Assembly (NCBI GenBank): GCA_028456385.1
Contig: JALNQF010000146.1
Coordinates: 1-64,000, forward strand
From: Ophiosphaerella korrae
Taxonomy: Eukaryota > Ascomycota > Dothideomycetes > Pleosporales > Phaeosphaeriaceae
Direction of reading: 5' to 3'
Length of the DNA stretch: 64,000 bases
The translations under genes and the position numbers were made by a program. Position 1 is the first letter of the stretch; every line of letters begins with the position of its first letter. Shown here piece after piece: positions 47,043 through 59,624 of the stretch. A model generated the notes under the pieces. That model was not told where the DNA came from. It worked only from the letters and a program-made list of their open reading frames with translations, and searched no databases.

Positions 47043-49738
47043 CTAATATTAAGAGGCTAAAGTAAGTAAGATAAGTAAGCTAGTATATAGAGTATATAGA
47101 TATTATTCTTTTTATAGATTTTATTGAACTTAAAAGAGTAGTAGCTCTTATAACTATTAAGTATAAGTAGCTAATATATACTAACTACTTAGTTCTTTAT
47201 ATACTTATTAAAGTGCTAAAGCTAGTTAATAGCTAGCTTATCTATTATCTAGCTATTATTACTAATTCTAATAGCCTAGTTTTATAAGATATAGTCTTTC
47301 TTGTACTAAGTAGAGAGGTAGTACTTACTAGTAAAAATAAAGAATAGTAAGACTACTTAGCTAGTAGTATTAATTATAGTAATTGCTATTACCTACTTAT
47401 AATTACTACGCTAGATAGCCTTTAGCTTACTTCTCTTCTCTAACCCTATTATAATAAGCTAAGTTATAATCTTACTTTTTATAAAGCTAGCCTTATTAAA
47501 GTTATAGATATTTTTATTAGCTATTTTATACGTAGCCCTTATATACTATACTATCTTAAACTAGCTACTTATAATAGCTAGGTCTTTATATAAAGCTCTC
47601 TACTTATTATATAAGTAATTAAAATATATTATAAAACTATCTATATACTTAATAAAGTTATACGCCTAGTAAATACTAGTAGGTTTACTTCTACGCTAAG
47701 TAAGTAGTTTATTAGCTATTTTATATATAGTAGCTAAAGATAGAGTAAAACTATAAGAATCTAGATTAAGAATATAATTAACTATTACCTCTTCTTCTAG
47801 CTAGCTAAGCTTCTTTAAGTTAGGCTAGTAATTACGTTAAGTAATTATACTAGCGCGTTAGTAGTATACTATTATTTAGGCTACTTAGAATATTAAAGTA
47901 GTAAGGCTAGTACTTAAAATTTACTTTTCTTTAATAGAAGAGATTATAAGCTAAATATCTAACTCTTTTAAGAGTAATTAAAAGGTATTACGTAGAGCTA
48001 TTATATATTAAGATAAGATAGATATATAAAGTTAGTAAGTCTAGCTACTTACTTATAAACTACGTTATACTAATACTCTTTTTTAAATAGATTTTTATCT
48101 TAATACCTCTTATATTAATATTTAAGCGTTGCGTATTTTAATATATATATCTTATCCTCTTAGAAACTATAAGTAATCTATACTTTCTTTTAAAGTTTAT
48201 AGACTTCTTTTATTAGTAAATATAAATCTTAATAATATTAAAAAAGTTATAACTATTTTAATAGATATAAAGCTTTAGAGTAACTTTTCTCTTAATAAAT
48301 AGGTAACTTCTAGAGCTATTTGTAGCTATTACTAAGCTCTATAATATTTAATTAAATCTTATCTTTATCTAGGATAATCTTAAACCTAGAATTAGAATAA
48401 TAATAAGGCTAGAGGCTTTTAAAGAAAAGAACTTTCTTCTTTTCTGAAATATATATAAGTAGTAAGCTATATATAATAAGAAGGATATATTATAATTTAG
48501 TATTACTATAATCTAGCTTAGTCCTAACTAGAGTAACATAGGTATTCTTCTTAATTATATAGTTTAGCTAGCGTTTATCTTTAAAAATCTTACTCTAAAG
48601 AAGTAGATATTAATAATAGTTAGGTAGAAAAAGCTAATATACTTTATAGAGTTTTATAACTAAAGAAGTTAAAAGATATTTTCTAACTTAATTTTATATT
48701 TTCGAAAGTAAACGTTTAGGTTTAGTAGATCTTTTATAATTAATTAGAAGTAAGTTCTATATACTTCTAATATCTAAAGGTTTAATAAAAATAGCTAAGC
48801 GTTTTAATAGCTAAAATATAAGTATATTATATAAAGAGTAGTCTTTAGACTATATAGAGTTCTATAATATAATAGACTAAGTATTTAGAATTATATTTAG
48901 GTCCTTAAGCTAAGACCCTAAAGACGTATTCTAGGACTAGGCCTAGTCTTAAGCTAAAGATATATTTAAGTACTAGATTATACCTAAGAACTAACTTTTA
49001 TATAGTAAAAATAAAGACTACTTTATTAGAATTCTAAAAGATCTAATAGGTATTATAAAACTAATTACTTCTATAACTACTAGAGTAGAGCTCTAAAATT
49101 TTACCTTAGTAAGCTTAGATATTAGCTATAAAAATACTACCTTTTACTTTAGGTATAGCTAAGGTCTTAGGAGCAACCTTATTATACCTAATATCTAAAA
49201 AATATTAGTTCTAATTTGTATATAGTAAAGCTTATAAAAAAGTAGTTTATTAGATTTAAACTTTAGAATATTAATATTTCTCTTATAAAAGCCCTTTTAA
49301 AATCTAAATACTTAATATCTATTACTATAAGTTAAGAAATACTCTATACTAAGAAATATAAAAAGAACTATAACTTTAAGTAACTTAAAACCTTATAATT
49401 AGAGTATAAAATACTTTAAGTTTACTACTACTATTAAAGAAAGTAGATAACCTACTCTAACTATACTTTTATAAGGTAGTAAATTTTATAAAAAGTAAGT
49501 TAATAGAAAGTATAGCTAAAGTTAAGTTTAAATCGTAAGGCTATAGAGCTAAGATTAGCCTACTTACTAAGACTTTATATAGCTATAGATATAGTAACTA
49601 CTATAAGTAAACTATAGCTATAATAATTATATAGCTATTTTATACTAGCTAAGACTAGTAATTATTCTAGTTAGAAGTACTAACTAAGGTAGTAACTCTA
49701 TATAAATTTGCGTGCAATAGTAGGTATAAAGCTAGTAA
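47043..49738. other. RIP-decayed sequence, weak coding traces
   Basis: No element ends or known domains were recognised. On the plus strand near 49,350-49,700 a frame reads KAIELRLAYLLRLYIAIDIV with Gln-type stops around it, which looks protein-like, but I cannot name it. Confidence 0.5.
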
Positions 49739-49743
49739 TAACT

Positions 49744-50186
49744 TATTACTAGGCTACTTATTATTAACTACAAGTAACTATAAAAGTATTAGTAAATTAA
49801 GAGGTAATAATAAAAGCTTATATTATAATTAGTAATAACTATAAATAATAGTTAATTTGTGTATATAATATTAAGTATTAGCGTTCTAGGTTAGAGATTA
49901 GATTACTAATACTATCCTAATAATACGCATTTCTACTAACTATATACTTATACTTTCTTAGTACTTTGTAACTTTATATTCGCTAAGATTACAAATTTAT
50001 AAATTTATTACGTGTCTACTTTATAACTTTATATTTACTAAGATTATAAATTTATAAATTTATTATATATCTCTATTATAGTTAGTTTCCTAATTAAGCT
50101 TGTTTCTCTATAGGTTATATATATTGTTATCCTCTATAGTTAGGCTAATTAGCTCTATCTAATTTTCTCTTATTATAGTTATAATA
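49744..50186 (-). repeat. Solo LTR of the chromovirus 2 family
   Basis: 443 bp. It matches the chromovirus 2 LTR along its length, for example actaagatt.taaattta.aaattt near 50,038-50,062 and the tagttagcttcctag-like part. It is flanked by a perfect 5-bp duplication, taact, at 49,739-49,743 and 50,187-50,191. No internal element follows on either side, so the rest was lost by recombination between LTRs. Confidence 0.88.
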
Positions 50187-50191
50187 TAACT

Positions 50192-52930
50192 CTTAAGCGT
50201 TATAGTAAGGTTTTAAAAGTTAGATAATACTATTATAAGTATTATAGAGTAGTAAGAGTTTAATAGTAGTACTATAAGAAAAGAATACTATTTTACTAAA
50301 GAATAAGGCTTCCTATAAATTAAGTGCTAAGGTAATAATATATAATATAATTTTTAGATAGAAAGAGTTCTAGATATCTAGGAATAGCTATAGTATATAA
50401 CCTCTAAGTTAATATAGATACTTAGATATAAAGAAATAGTATTACTACTTTAAAGTCTAAGTACTTATAGTTTTTCTTATTATAGAGTAGTTCTTACTAT
50501 ATAGTAAAAGAAGTTATTTACTATTTTATAAACTATTTATAAATTAGAGTAGATTAGGCTTAAATACTAGATAATATTAAGAGTTAGTTATAGTAGTATC
50601 TTAAAGGTCTTACTATAGTAAAGGATTTAGCGTTTATAAAAGTAGTATAGTAACTATATTAATATTAGAGTACGTTGTATAATATTTATCCTTTCTATTA
50701 AGTAACCTAGGTAAGCTTAGCTCTATTAGCTACTACTAAACCTAATATATTATATATATAGAATCTATAGTAATATTTATAGAAATAAAAACGTTAGTTT
50801 TATACTATTATTAATATATAGATCTTTACTATCCTTTAATAGGATTTAGAAAATTTTCTTAATAAGTAATAGATATATTACTATTATTAATTTAATAGTA
50901 CCTACTATTATTAAAATTCTAAGTAGTTAGTAGTCTTTCTTACTTACTCTTACTAGTACTATCTCTTATCTATTAAAGAATATCTATTAGTAGCTTATTC
51001 TTATTTAGTTTACTAGTCTTAAATACGTAAATAGTCTTAGTACTATTTAGCTTTCCTAGTTATTTTTTTAGTAATATAGCGTACTTATTCTTAAAGTACT
51101 TTATAGTAATATAAGCTCTAGGTAATACTAAAAGATATAAAAAGTTATTTATTTAATTTTCGCTTTACTATATTAGTATATATAGTAGTTTAGAGCTATT
51201 AATTCTTATTTTCCTAGAAGCTAATAGTAGTAGAAGATATATTATTATATTATTACTAAAGCTAGTAATAGAGTAAGAAACGTAGCTATAAGGATAGCTA
51301 TTACTACTACTAAATAAACTATTCTTAATAATAGTAAGTTACTTATTCTAAGTATAAGTAAAAACGTAACTAAATAGAAAGACTATTAAAAGTAATAATT
51401 TCGAAGTAGCTATAATAATACTTACTAAGTAATCTAAGAAATACAAGATAGTATCCTAAATATTAACTAGCTAGAGTAATTTAGAATACTAGGATATAAG
51501 AAGGCTTAGTAGCCTTAAACTAGGCTACTTTAAACCTTCTCTCTAGGTTATATAATACTACCTCTTTTTAGGCCTATTTATAGAGTACTACTATTAATAG
51601 CTTCTAATTATATATATATAGTATAAACTATTATAAGTTTATACTACTAAAACTAAGAAGATTATAAAGTAACTAATTAGTATCTATATTATCTTATATA
51701 CTTAGTATTTATCTTTTTAGATTTTTAGAGTTTCTTATTAGTACTACACCTCTATATCTAGAGATAATAGATATAGTAAGTAGAAGGTTACCTAATACAA
51801 TACTTCTAAGTGCTATATCTAAAAGTAGTATTAGAGAGATTTAACTTAATTTCTTAAGAATTTAGAAGTAGAATTCTTTACTATAGGATTTACAAATATT
51901 ATAGACTAGAGAATAACTAGCTATTTAAATAACTCTACTAAAATTATTAGTAAAATTATAGTAATAAGTATTCCTTTATACTCTAAGACTATATACTAAT
52001 ATCTACGTAGTAAGAAGGAGTTTATTATAAAAGTCTTAGCGCTCTTCTTAATACCTATAAAGTAGTTATAATTCTACTTTGTAACTACTTATTTCTAGTA
52101 GCTTTAACTAAAAACTTTTTCTAACTTACTAATCTTATAGCTTTAGCAAGTATTAGTATAACTATTAGGCTCTCTAAATATCTTGTATTAACTAATCCTA
52201 TACTTATAAAGCTAGTATTATTAATCTTAATAGTTAAAAGTTAGTATAACGCTTTTTTCTACTATATACAAGGTAAGATACCTAATCTAGCTCCTTTTAA
52301 CACTAGTAATAACAAAATATAGGTATATAATATAGCTCTCTTATTTATTATCTTAAGATTATACCCTATTAAGGTCCCTATCCCTATATTACTAAAGCTA
52401 AATATAACCTTAGAAGAATAAGTAATTACTATAAATAGCACGAATAGTATAAATAACACTATACTATAATAGTTCTTCTAGGATCTAATATAAATTCCCT
52501 TTATTATTAAAGAAAGTAAATAGTTACTAGTTAGCTAGGTTAATTAAGTAAATATACTAACTTATACACCTTTAAGTGTTACTTCTTAAGGAAAGAGAAT
52601 ATTAAATATACTTTAAAGAATAAATAGGATTACTTTTACTATAATAATAACGTAGCGCTATAATAATATTAATAATCTTATATAAAGAACGTTAGTAGGT
52701 CTTGTTATAGTACCTATATCTTATAAAAGTAGTATAAAAAATAGAGTTAATAAGTTATAGTTATATATTTTAGTATTATAGATATAAACTTGTAATAATA
52801 TATAATAGCTAGGAGACTATTAATAACTAGAAATAGTATCTAATATCTATTCCTAAGTAGCTAGACATTTACTATACTTAGAAAGCTAATAGTATACTAG
52901 AAGCGATAATATTCTTAGAAAAAAAACTAA
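50192..52930. other. RIP-decayed sequence without assignable gene
   Basis: AT-rich, with stops in all frames. A 65-codon minus-strand frame at 52,262-52,459 is the longest. It is hydrophobic, and plus-strand frames across it also look coding-like. No domain recognised. Confidence 0.5.
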
Positions 52931-53118
52931 AGGCTAGCCTCTAGAATTAAGGCTAGCCTCTAAAATTAAGCCTAGAAAAATATATATAAAGGAAAAGCTA
53001 GCCCCTAAGATTACAGTTAGCCTCTAGAATTAAGGTTAGCCTCTAGGATTAAGGCTAGCCTCTAGAATTAAGGCTAGCCTCTAGGATTAAGACTAGCCTC
53101 TAAAATTAAGCCTATCCT
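52931..53118. repeat. 19-bp minisatellite (ggctagcctctagaattaa), about eight units in two blocks
   Basis: Units with 19-bp spacing run from 52,932 to about 52,978 and from about 53,000 to 53,118. A short unrelated A-rich interval separates the two blocks. Variation among units is mainly g/a, as RIP would give. Confidence 0.85.
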
Positions 53119-56100
53119 CTATATCCTTATTAATTTAAAGATTAACTAATTATATTTAAGAATTAGTTAGTATAATTAATCTCTTAATAGAAAGTATAGC
53201 TACTATAATAGAGAGACTTATTACGATTATACTCTAATAAGTTTTCTAAGTAGTTATAGCTAATTACTCTTATTATTTTCTAAACTACTAAGAATATTAT
53301 TTCTTTTATTAAATAATTTATTATCTATATATTAAAGTAACTATAGCGTAGTTTAAGATAAAAACGTATAATTAATTACTTTATTATTACTATTTAAGAT
53401 AGTATTAGAGAAATATATAATATTATAAAGTAAAAGGTTAACTTTTTACTTCTTTAAATAGAATATATTTTAACTTTAAAATATAACAATTAAAAATTTG
53501 TCTTAAATATACTTACTTATTAAATAGTCTTTTTACTTAATAATTCTATACTTCTTTTCTATTAATATAATCTATAATATTTTCTACTATATAGAAGAAA
53601 GTTATTAAGATATAGTTAGATAATAGAACGAAGTTACTATAAAGCCTAGATATTCTATTATTCTTAGTTATAATTATTATCTTTAAGCTAATATAATAAG
53701 TATATAGTATTATAGACTACTATAAATTTTACGCTAATATTCTTTTTTCTTACCTAAGTATTCTTACTTTTAGGAAATCTTACCTATTTTATAAAATATT
53801 AGAACCCTCTCCTAACTTTTTACTTTCCTTATAGTTCTTTAACTTTCTACTAGTTATTTTTAAGATTAATAAGCTCTTTAGTTAGTAGTACTTTAGTAAT
53901 TATAATACTAACTCTTATATACTTTATATATTTAGTTAGCTATAGTAAATAGAGCTTTAAGTAGTTAATATAAACTTTTATTTACTTTTAAAATAAACGT
54001 ACTTAGCTTTAGTATATTATATAAGTTTATAAGATTTATAACTTTAATTATACTAAGATCTAGATTATTTAAAGAAGAATTTACTTTAGTAATTAGATCT
54101 TTACTATATATAGATAATAAGAGGGTATTATAGCTAGAGCCTAATCTTAGTTAGGTACTATTTAAATAGGATAGCGTAGAATAGTTTAATATTTCCTAAA
54201 ACCTACTAATTAATTTATACTCTAGATTAATTAAAGAGTATTAAAGTATCTCTTAATATCCTTTATATTCTAGAGTAAGATCTATAACTAGCTTTTAGTA
54301 ATTCTAAAGAGGCTATATACTTATTTCTAGTTTATCTATTATAATAAAGTTAAGGTTAGATATTAGCTTATCTTTTATATTACTAGAATTAGATAATAGT
54401 ATTATTTTATAACTAGACTATTTGTTCTTAATCTAAGTTCTACTCTTTAAAGGTTAAGAAAGCGTTATATAATTAGAAGAAGTCTTAGATATATACTATA
54501 AACTAGTCTTTATTATTACTATTATATTATTAATAAAGAAGTAAAACTCTAAGCACTCTTTCTTAGCTATATATTACTTCTTACTAAGTAGGACTTACTT
54601 ACTCTTTTTAATATCTTTTTTACTTTTAAGTCTATTCCTATAAAAATACTATAGATATCTTCTAGATAAAACTATAAATATAGAATAGATTAAAATAATT
54701 TTAGATAATATAGGTTAGAGTAAGAGTATATTATAATACTTTTACCTTTTTACTTATCCCTCTCTAGCTCTTTAATATATTTCTAGATATAGACTAGCTA
54801 TTTTACTTAGTTTAGGTACTAATATATCTATATCTTAAGTAGTAACTTCTTATCTTTAAGATAGTAAAGGTAGTATCCTAGTATAGTAAAGACTCTACTA
54901 TAAATAAAAAAGTTAAAGTATATTAAGAAGTTATTAAGATCTTTAAGATAGCTTTAATAGTAAACTCTCTATTCTTTCTTTAAAAAGATCTACTTATTAC
55001 ACCTAAAGTATAGCTTAGTAAAGCTATATCTAATATAGTAATTCTTTTTATAGTAAGTATAAATATATCTCTAGTTATATTTCTTAGAAGTTTTATTATT
55101 ATTATCTTAAGACTCCTTTACTTTAGAGTAAACCTATTTATTCTATTCTAAGCTAGGCCTAAACTTAACTTCTAAATTCTTTTTAAAAAGTACTATTAAG
55201 TTACGTAAAACTAAAAAGCCTAAGAGGCTTTATAACGAAGTCTTCTTAAAGAGATTTATAGCTAAGTAGTCTTTTTTAGGTATTATAAACTAATAGTAAT
55301 TAAAAATTCTATAATAGTATTATAGAAGATCTTCTAGCTTATAAGGCTACTCTTTTTACTATTTTTAAAGAGCTTTATTTATTAATTAAAACGTCTTTCT
55401 TTATAACTCTTAAATAGAACTTTTCTAGTTAATATTCTTTTTATTTTATAAGGCTTTTATCTTTTTTTTAAACTTAAATTATTTTTAACTTCTTTATAGC
55501 TTATACCTCTCTTTAGTAAGAAGTTATTAAGTAAGATTTAGAGTATAAGAGACGCTTAGCTTAAAGAAAGTATTACTAACGTTTTCTCTCCTCTTATTCT
55601 TAAAAAAAGTATTTTAACTATTAACGTAGCTTTTACTTAACTAATAACTATAGCTATAAGTATTTAAGTACTTATAAGCTATAGCTTATATTTAATTAGA
55701 TTTAGAGTAATACTTATCTATATAGACGTACGTTAGTACTATTAAAAAATAAAAAAGGTCTCTAACTATACCTATTAAAAACAAAGTATTTACTCTCTAG
55801 TTATAAATAGTTAGTAGCTCTAGGAAATAAGTATATATACTTACGTTAATAAGCTTACTATAAAAAGTACTTACTATCTTATTAGATTTATCTTAACTTA
55901 TACTTATAAAAAAAAGCTACTAAAGTAAATCTTCTCTTTATATAATATAGAATAATTTAGTATCTTTTAGTAGCTTAACTTTAAATAGGCTTTTAATAGT
56001 TTTATAGTTATAGAATATATATATACTTATAAGCTTTACTAGCGTAAAAAAGAGTAAGTTAGTAAAGAGTAAGTCTTCTTTATAACCTTTTATAATTAAG

Positions 56101-56267
56101 TTCTTTAGCCTATTATAATTTAGTTAGTAAACTCCTAGATAGTAGCTTATTATAAAAGTATACTTTTTACTCTTAAGAGTATTAGAAGTATTCTTTATAT
56201 CTTTTATCTATTAAATAGTAAATTTAAGCTTTCTTTATTTATTCTAGAAGTATATTAACTTTATATT

Positions 56268-56335
56268 CTATACTAACTCTAGTAATTAGTAGACTATACT
56301 AACTCTAGTAATTAGTAGACTATACTAACTCTAGT
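56268..56335. repeat. 26-bp tandem repeat, about 2.6 copies
   Basis: The unit ctatactaactctagtaat plus tagtaga is repeated almost perfectly. Confidence 0.8.
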
Positions 56336-57204
56336 CTAAAGCCTAGTCTACTTACTTTAAATTTTAACCTTTAACTAGTCTCTCTTTAGTAAGTAGACTT
56401 AATATAGTCTATAATACGTACTAAGTAGAATATATCTACTAAGAATAGATTCTAGTTATTCTACCTTATTATAAGGTTATTATACTCCTTCTAGTTATAA
56501 GCCTAAAAAAGCTTTATATAGGCTATAAGATAGTTACTATTAGTATATCTTTAGGGCTTTTTTTCTCTTAGTAGTTAGAGTTCTTCTATTAACTCGCTAT
56601 AGATATACTATATATAGTTAGTATTGTTTTTCTAGATAGAGTAGCTTTACGCTAATATTTATAATACTCTTAGTAATATCTCTAGGAATTACTTTATACT
56701 TTTATTTCTAAGCTATAGTAAATTAATTCTAATAACTTTAAATAGTCTTAATATACGCTTCTAGTTTTTTTATACTATTAATACTAATAGCTAAGAAGTA
56801 AATAAAATACTTAAGAGCCTCTAAGTTATAGATAGTAGCGTATAGGTACTCTTCTCTAATAAAGCTATATTAATAATTAGCTTATATAGATTACTATACT
56901 ACTAAAATATATACTTACTAATCTTATTTATATAGCTTCTATTAATAGAACCTAAGTATTTTATTTCCTAGTTTTTTAATAATTTACTCTTTATTAATAG
57001 AAAGAAGTAACTTAGTACTTTATTTTTTCTTTACTTACTAGATAAAATCTTTCTTAGGCTTTACTATTATAAATAAATAGAGGTAAGAAAAGAATAGATA
57101 TAGAAAATAGAAAGAAGATAAAAGATAAGAAAATAGATAAAAGAGGTAGTAGGGCTACGTTACTATATAGTGTTTAATACTTAGTTAATACTAGATCTAG
57201 CTCC

Positions 57205-57330
57205 TAAGGCTATTTTTTAGAAATAGCTTAGTTCTAGGATATCTTATAGAGTAGCCTATTTCTAGGATATCTTATTAGATAGCCTAGTTCTAGGCTACCC
57301 CTTTATAATATAGCCTATTTCTAGGTTTTA
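57205..57330. repeat. About 30-bp degenerate tandem repeat, four copies
   Basis: Four successive variants of tagcctagttctaggatatc plus a variable tail. Confidence 0.65.
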
Positions 57331-57559
57331 TTACTAGCTTACCCTTATAGTTATTTTTTACGTAGAGTTAATAGAAAACTATAGTAAGACTTTCTATAAT
57401 TAGGCTAGCTAATAGAGTTAAGATAGAAAGGTAAGTTAAAAGTAATTACTTTAAGCTATAGTAGTACTAATAGAGTAGTAAGTAAGCTAAAGTTAAGCTA
57501 GACGTAATTTTACTTATAAATTAAGGATATAACGCTAATTAAAAGAAGAAGTAAGAGGA

Positions 57560-58890
57560 AGTTAGTTAGTTAATAATATACGCTATAGAAACCCTAGTAA
57601 TCCTTAGATAAGAGTTTCTATTATTAACTTCCTTTTAATCTCTAAAGCTTTCTTACTCTACTCTTAAATCTTTCTTAAACTTATAGATTTATAATCTTTA
57701 TAGAGTATTACTACTTCTTCTACGTATATCTTTTACGTTGTTACTCGCTATAATAGAAGGGTAGTAAAGAATAATACCTTGTTATTCCTTATTATTATCT
57801 ACTATAAGCGCGGCTTCGGCCTCTAGAGCTGCGCTAGTCCGCGCTAGCTTTATCTTGCACTACACTAGCTCTACTTTAACCTATAGTATCTTGTTATTAA
57901 TAACGCCTTTTAGTCTATTATCGTCTATATTAAAATAGAGCACCTACTTACTAGGATAGTACTAGACTACTATAAACCCTTCCTAGCCTATTAGCGTAAC
58001 TCTATAGTCTATCTTAGTTATATCTTATAGCTTAATAATATAAGGCTCTAATACTACGTAGTTGCTGTACTTTACTTTATAAGTGTCCTAGTTAACGTAT
58101 ATCTAGTTAAGCTATAGTAGGTTGTCTAAGATAGTTAAGACTATACCTTTACCCTACTAGCCCTAGTTCTAATCTAGGTATAGTAGGAAGTATCCCGTAA
58201 ATAGATAGTCCTTAGTACACCTATCTAGATATTTATCTAAAGGCACTACAATATACAACTATAATATTATTAATATACGCAAGCCTCTAGAAATAAGCTA
58301 GTTTCTTACTAAGAGTTTGTAGAAAGAAAACGCTATACCTTATTATTACTAAGTACTACTACGTATCTATTAATTTCGTACCTACTACTTAAGATCTTTA
58401 AATACTTTATAGAAAGATTTATCTTTAAACCCTAGTGCTTCTCTCTAGCGCTCTACTATTAACCTTAGCGTACTACTTTTGTAGTCTCTATAATTATAGG
58501 GTAAGTAGTAATAGTAGTTAGAATACCTAGTACTATAATACAAAGTTAATAACAAGAACTAGTTATATAGGAAATCTATAATAGCTAACTTAAGGATAGT
58601 ATTATAAAAAGGGTTAATTATTAGTTTATAGTAATTTGTCTACCCTAGTAGGAATAGTAGAAACTATTAAGGTATACGCACTTGTACGAAATTCGTCCTA
58701 CTACTTAGTAGTCTATCCCTACGTTATTTACTATAAAGAAAAAAGTTTATCTATTTAAACCTACTTTTGCTCTAAAGCGCCCTATAAAGGATATAGCTAT
58801 CCTACTTAGCTATTTCCTATACGTAAGTTTAGGTTTATACGGGGTATAAAACCTACGCATCTCTACTATTACTAAATAAACCTAATTAAC
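57560..58890 (-). pseudogene. Unidentified, moderately decayed gene at the edge of the AT-rich block
   Basis: On the minus strand one frame can be followed for about 1.3 kb without any shift. It passes through NPFYNTILKLAIIDFLYN, REALGFKDKSFYKVFKDLK, DKYLDRCTKDYLFTGYF and LARTSAALEAEAAL, and is broken only by TAA/TAG. GC content is intermediate and many Cys, Trp-free and charged segments survive, so it has taken fewer mutations than the transposons. The end near 57,560-57,700 is Lys/Arg/Glu-rich. The start is not found; upstream of 58,870 the frame fills with stops, and an intron boundary may lie there. I do not recognise the family. It could be a host gene caught in RIP spread or part of an older element. 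Confidence 0.5.
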
Positions 58891-59159
58891 GCTAGCTCTT
58901 TTAAGCCTATTAGCGTTCGAGTACTAGCTTTTAAGATGCGATACTGTTATTATTAAGTAAGTCTCTAGCCCGTATACTAAGTATAAAAGATAGGTCTTTA
59001 GCTAGCTTATTCTATCCCTCTTCTTTAAACTATTAAACTATCTACTATTCTACCCTTTACTAATACGCTAGTCCTACATAATATAAAGAGGTTAGACTCT
59101 ACTATAGCTATGTCTTTAGGGTCCGTTGTAAATGCCTACTACTAAGTATATTATCCTAG

Positions 59160-59568
59160 CGTTGCGCGAATATTTAAACTTACATTCCCCTCTAGAGCCC
59201 TTGTTACTAACTTCCTAACTAACGACACTACATCTAAAAGCTCCGGCAGCCCCGCTGCCGCCCGCAAGAAGCCTAGGGAGATTAGCTAGGAAGACTAGGG
59301 CGCCCTCTAAAAAGCGTCCCAACAACAACTAGCCTACCAAGATAACGAAGACGAAGACAGCTTCGGCAACGTCCCTAAGCCCTATGCGATGCCCCTGCGG
59401 ACTAGCGGCCGCCGCATAGTACCCGTACATCAGTCGCGCATCGCAGACCGCCCGGCCAAGGTCGGCGAGAAGGACAGCAGTCTGAAGATCAAGATCGAGC
59501 TAGATCTAGAAGTCGAGGTAGAGATCTATGCAAGAGTCAAGGGTGATGTGACGATTGGGCTGATGTAG
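59160..59568 (+). pseudogene. Small conserved-looking protein, C-terminal part, lightly decayed
   Basis: A plus-strand frame reads from about 59,190 (PSRALVTNFL) through a Ser/Ala/Lys-rich linker. A Gln-rich part follows with three TAG/TAA codons between 59,282 and 59,310. It ends in EIYARVKGDVTIGLM and TAG at 59,566-59,568. The ending of alternating hydrophobic and charged residues, then 'ARVKGD(V/I)TIGL', resembles the C-terminus of a common class of short fungal proteins that I cannot name. Stops cluster at its AT-rich side and vanish after 59,310, so the decay gradient crosses this gene. Confidence 0.5.
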
Positions 59569-59624
59569 CCTAGGTCGAGATTTACGCGAGAGTGAAGGGC
59601 GATATAACGATTGGTTTATTGTAA
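59512..59624 (+). repeat. 56-bp tandem duplication of a protein C-terminus
   Basis: Copy A (from about 59,512) encodes EIYARVKGDVTIGLM-stop. Copy B (from 59,574) encodes EIYARVKGDITIGLL-stop (TAA 59,622-59,624). Synonymous-type differences (gagatctatgcaaga versus gagatttacgcgaga) show the copies diverged under coding constraint. Copy B is out of phase with copy A's stop. Confidence 0.7.

Larger units (their letters stand above)
53119..57560. other. RIP-decayed sequence without assignable gene
   Basis: Very AT-rich. Minus-strand frames near 54,600-55,600 can be read with TAA/TAG only, but no motif identifies them. Two small repeats lie within: a 26-bp unit at 56,268-56,335 and a block of about 30-bp units at 57,205-57,330. 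Confidence 0.5.

Noticed and set aside
52262..52459. 65-codon minus-strand frame resembling a membrane segment
   Set aside because: Hydrophobic composition is expected from AT-rich DNA; no start context, domain or neighbouring frame supports it.
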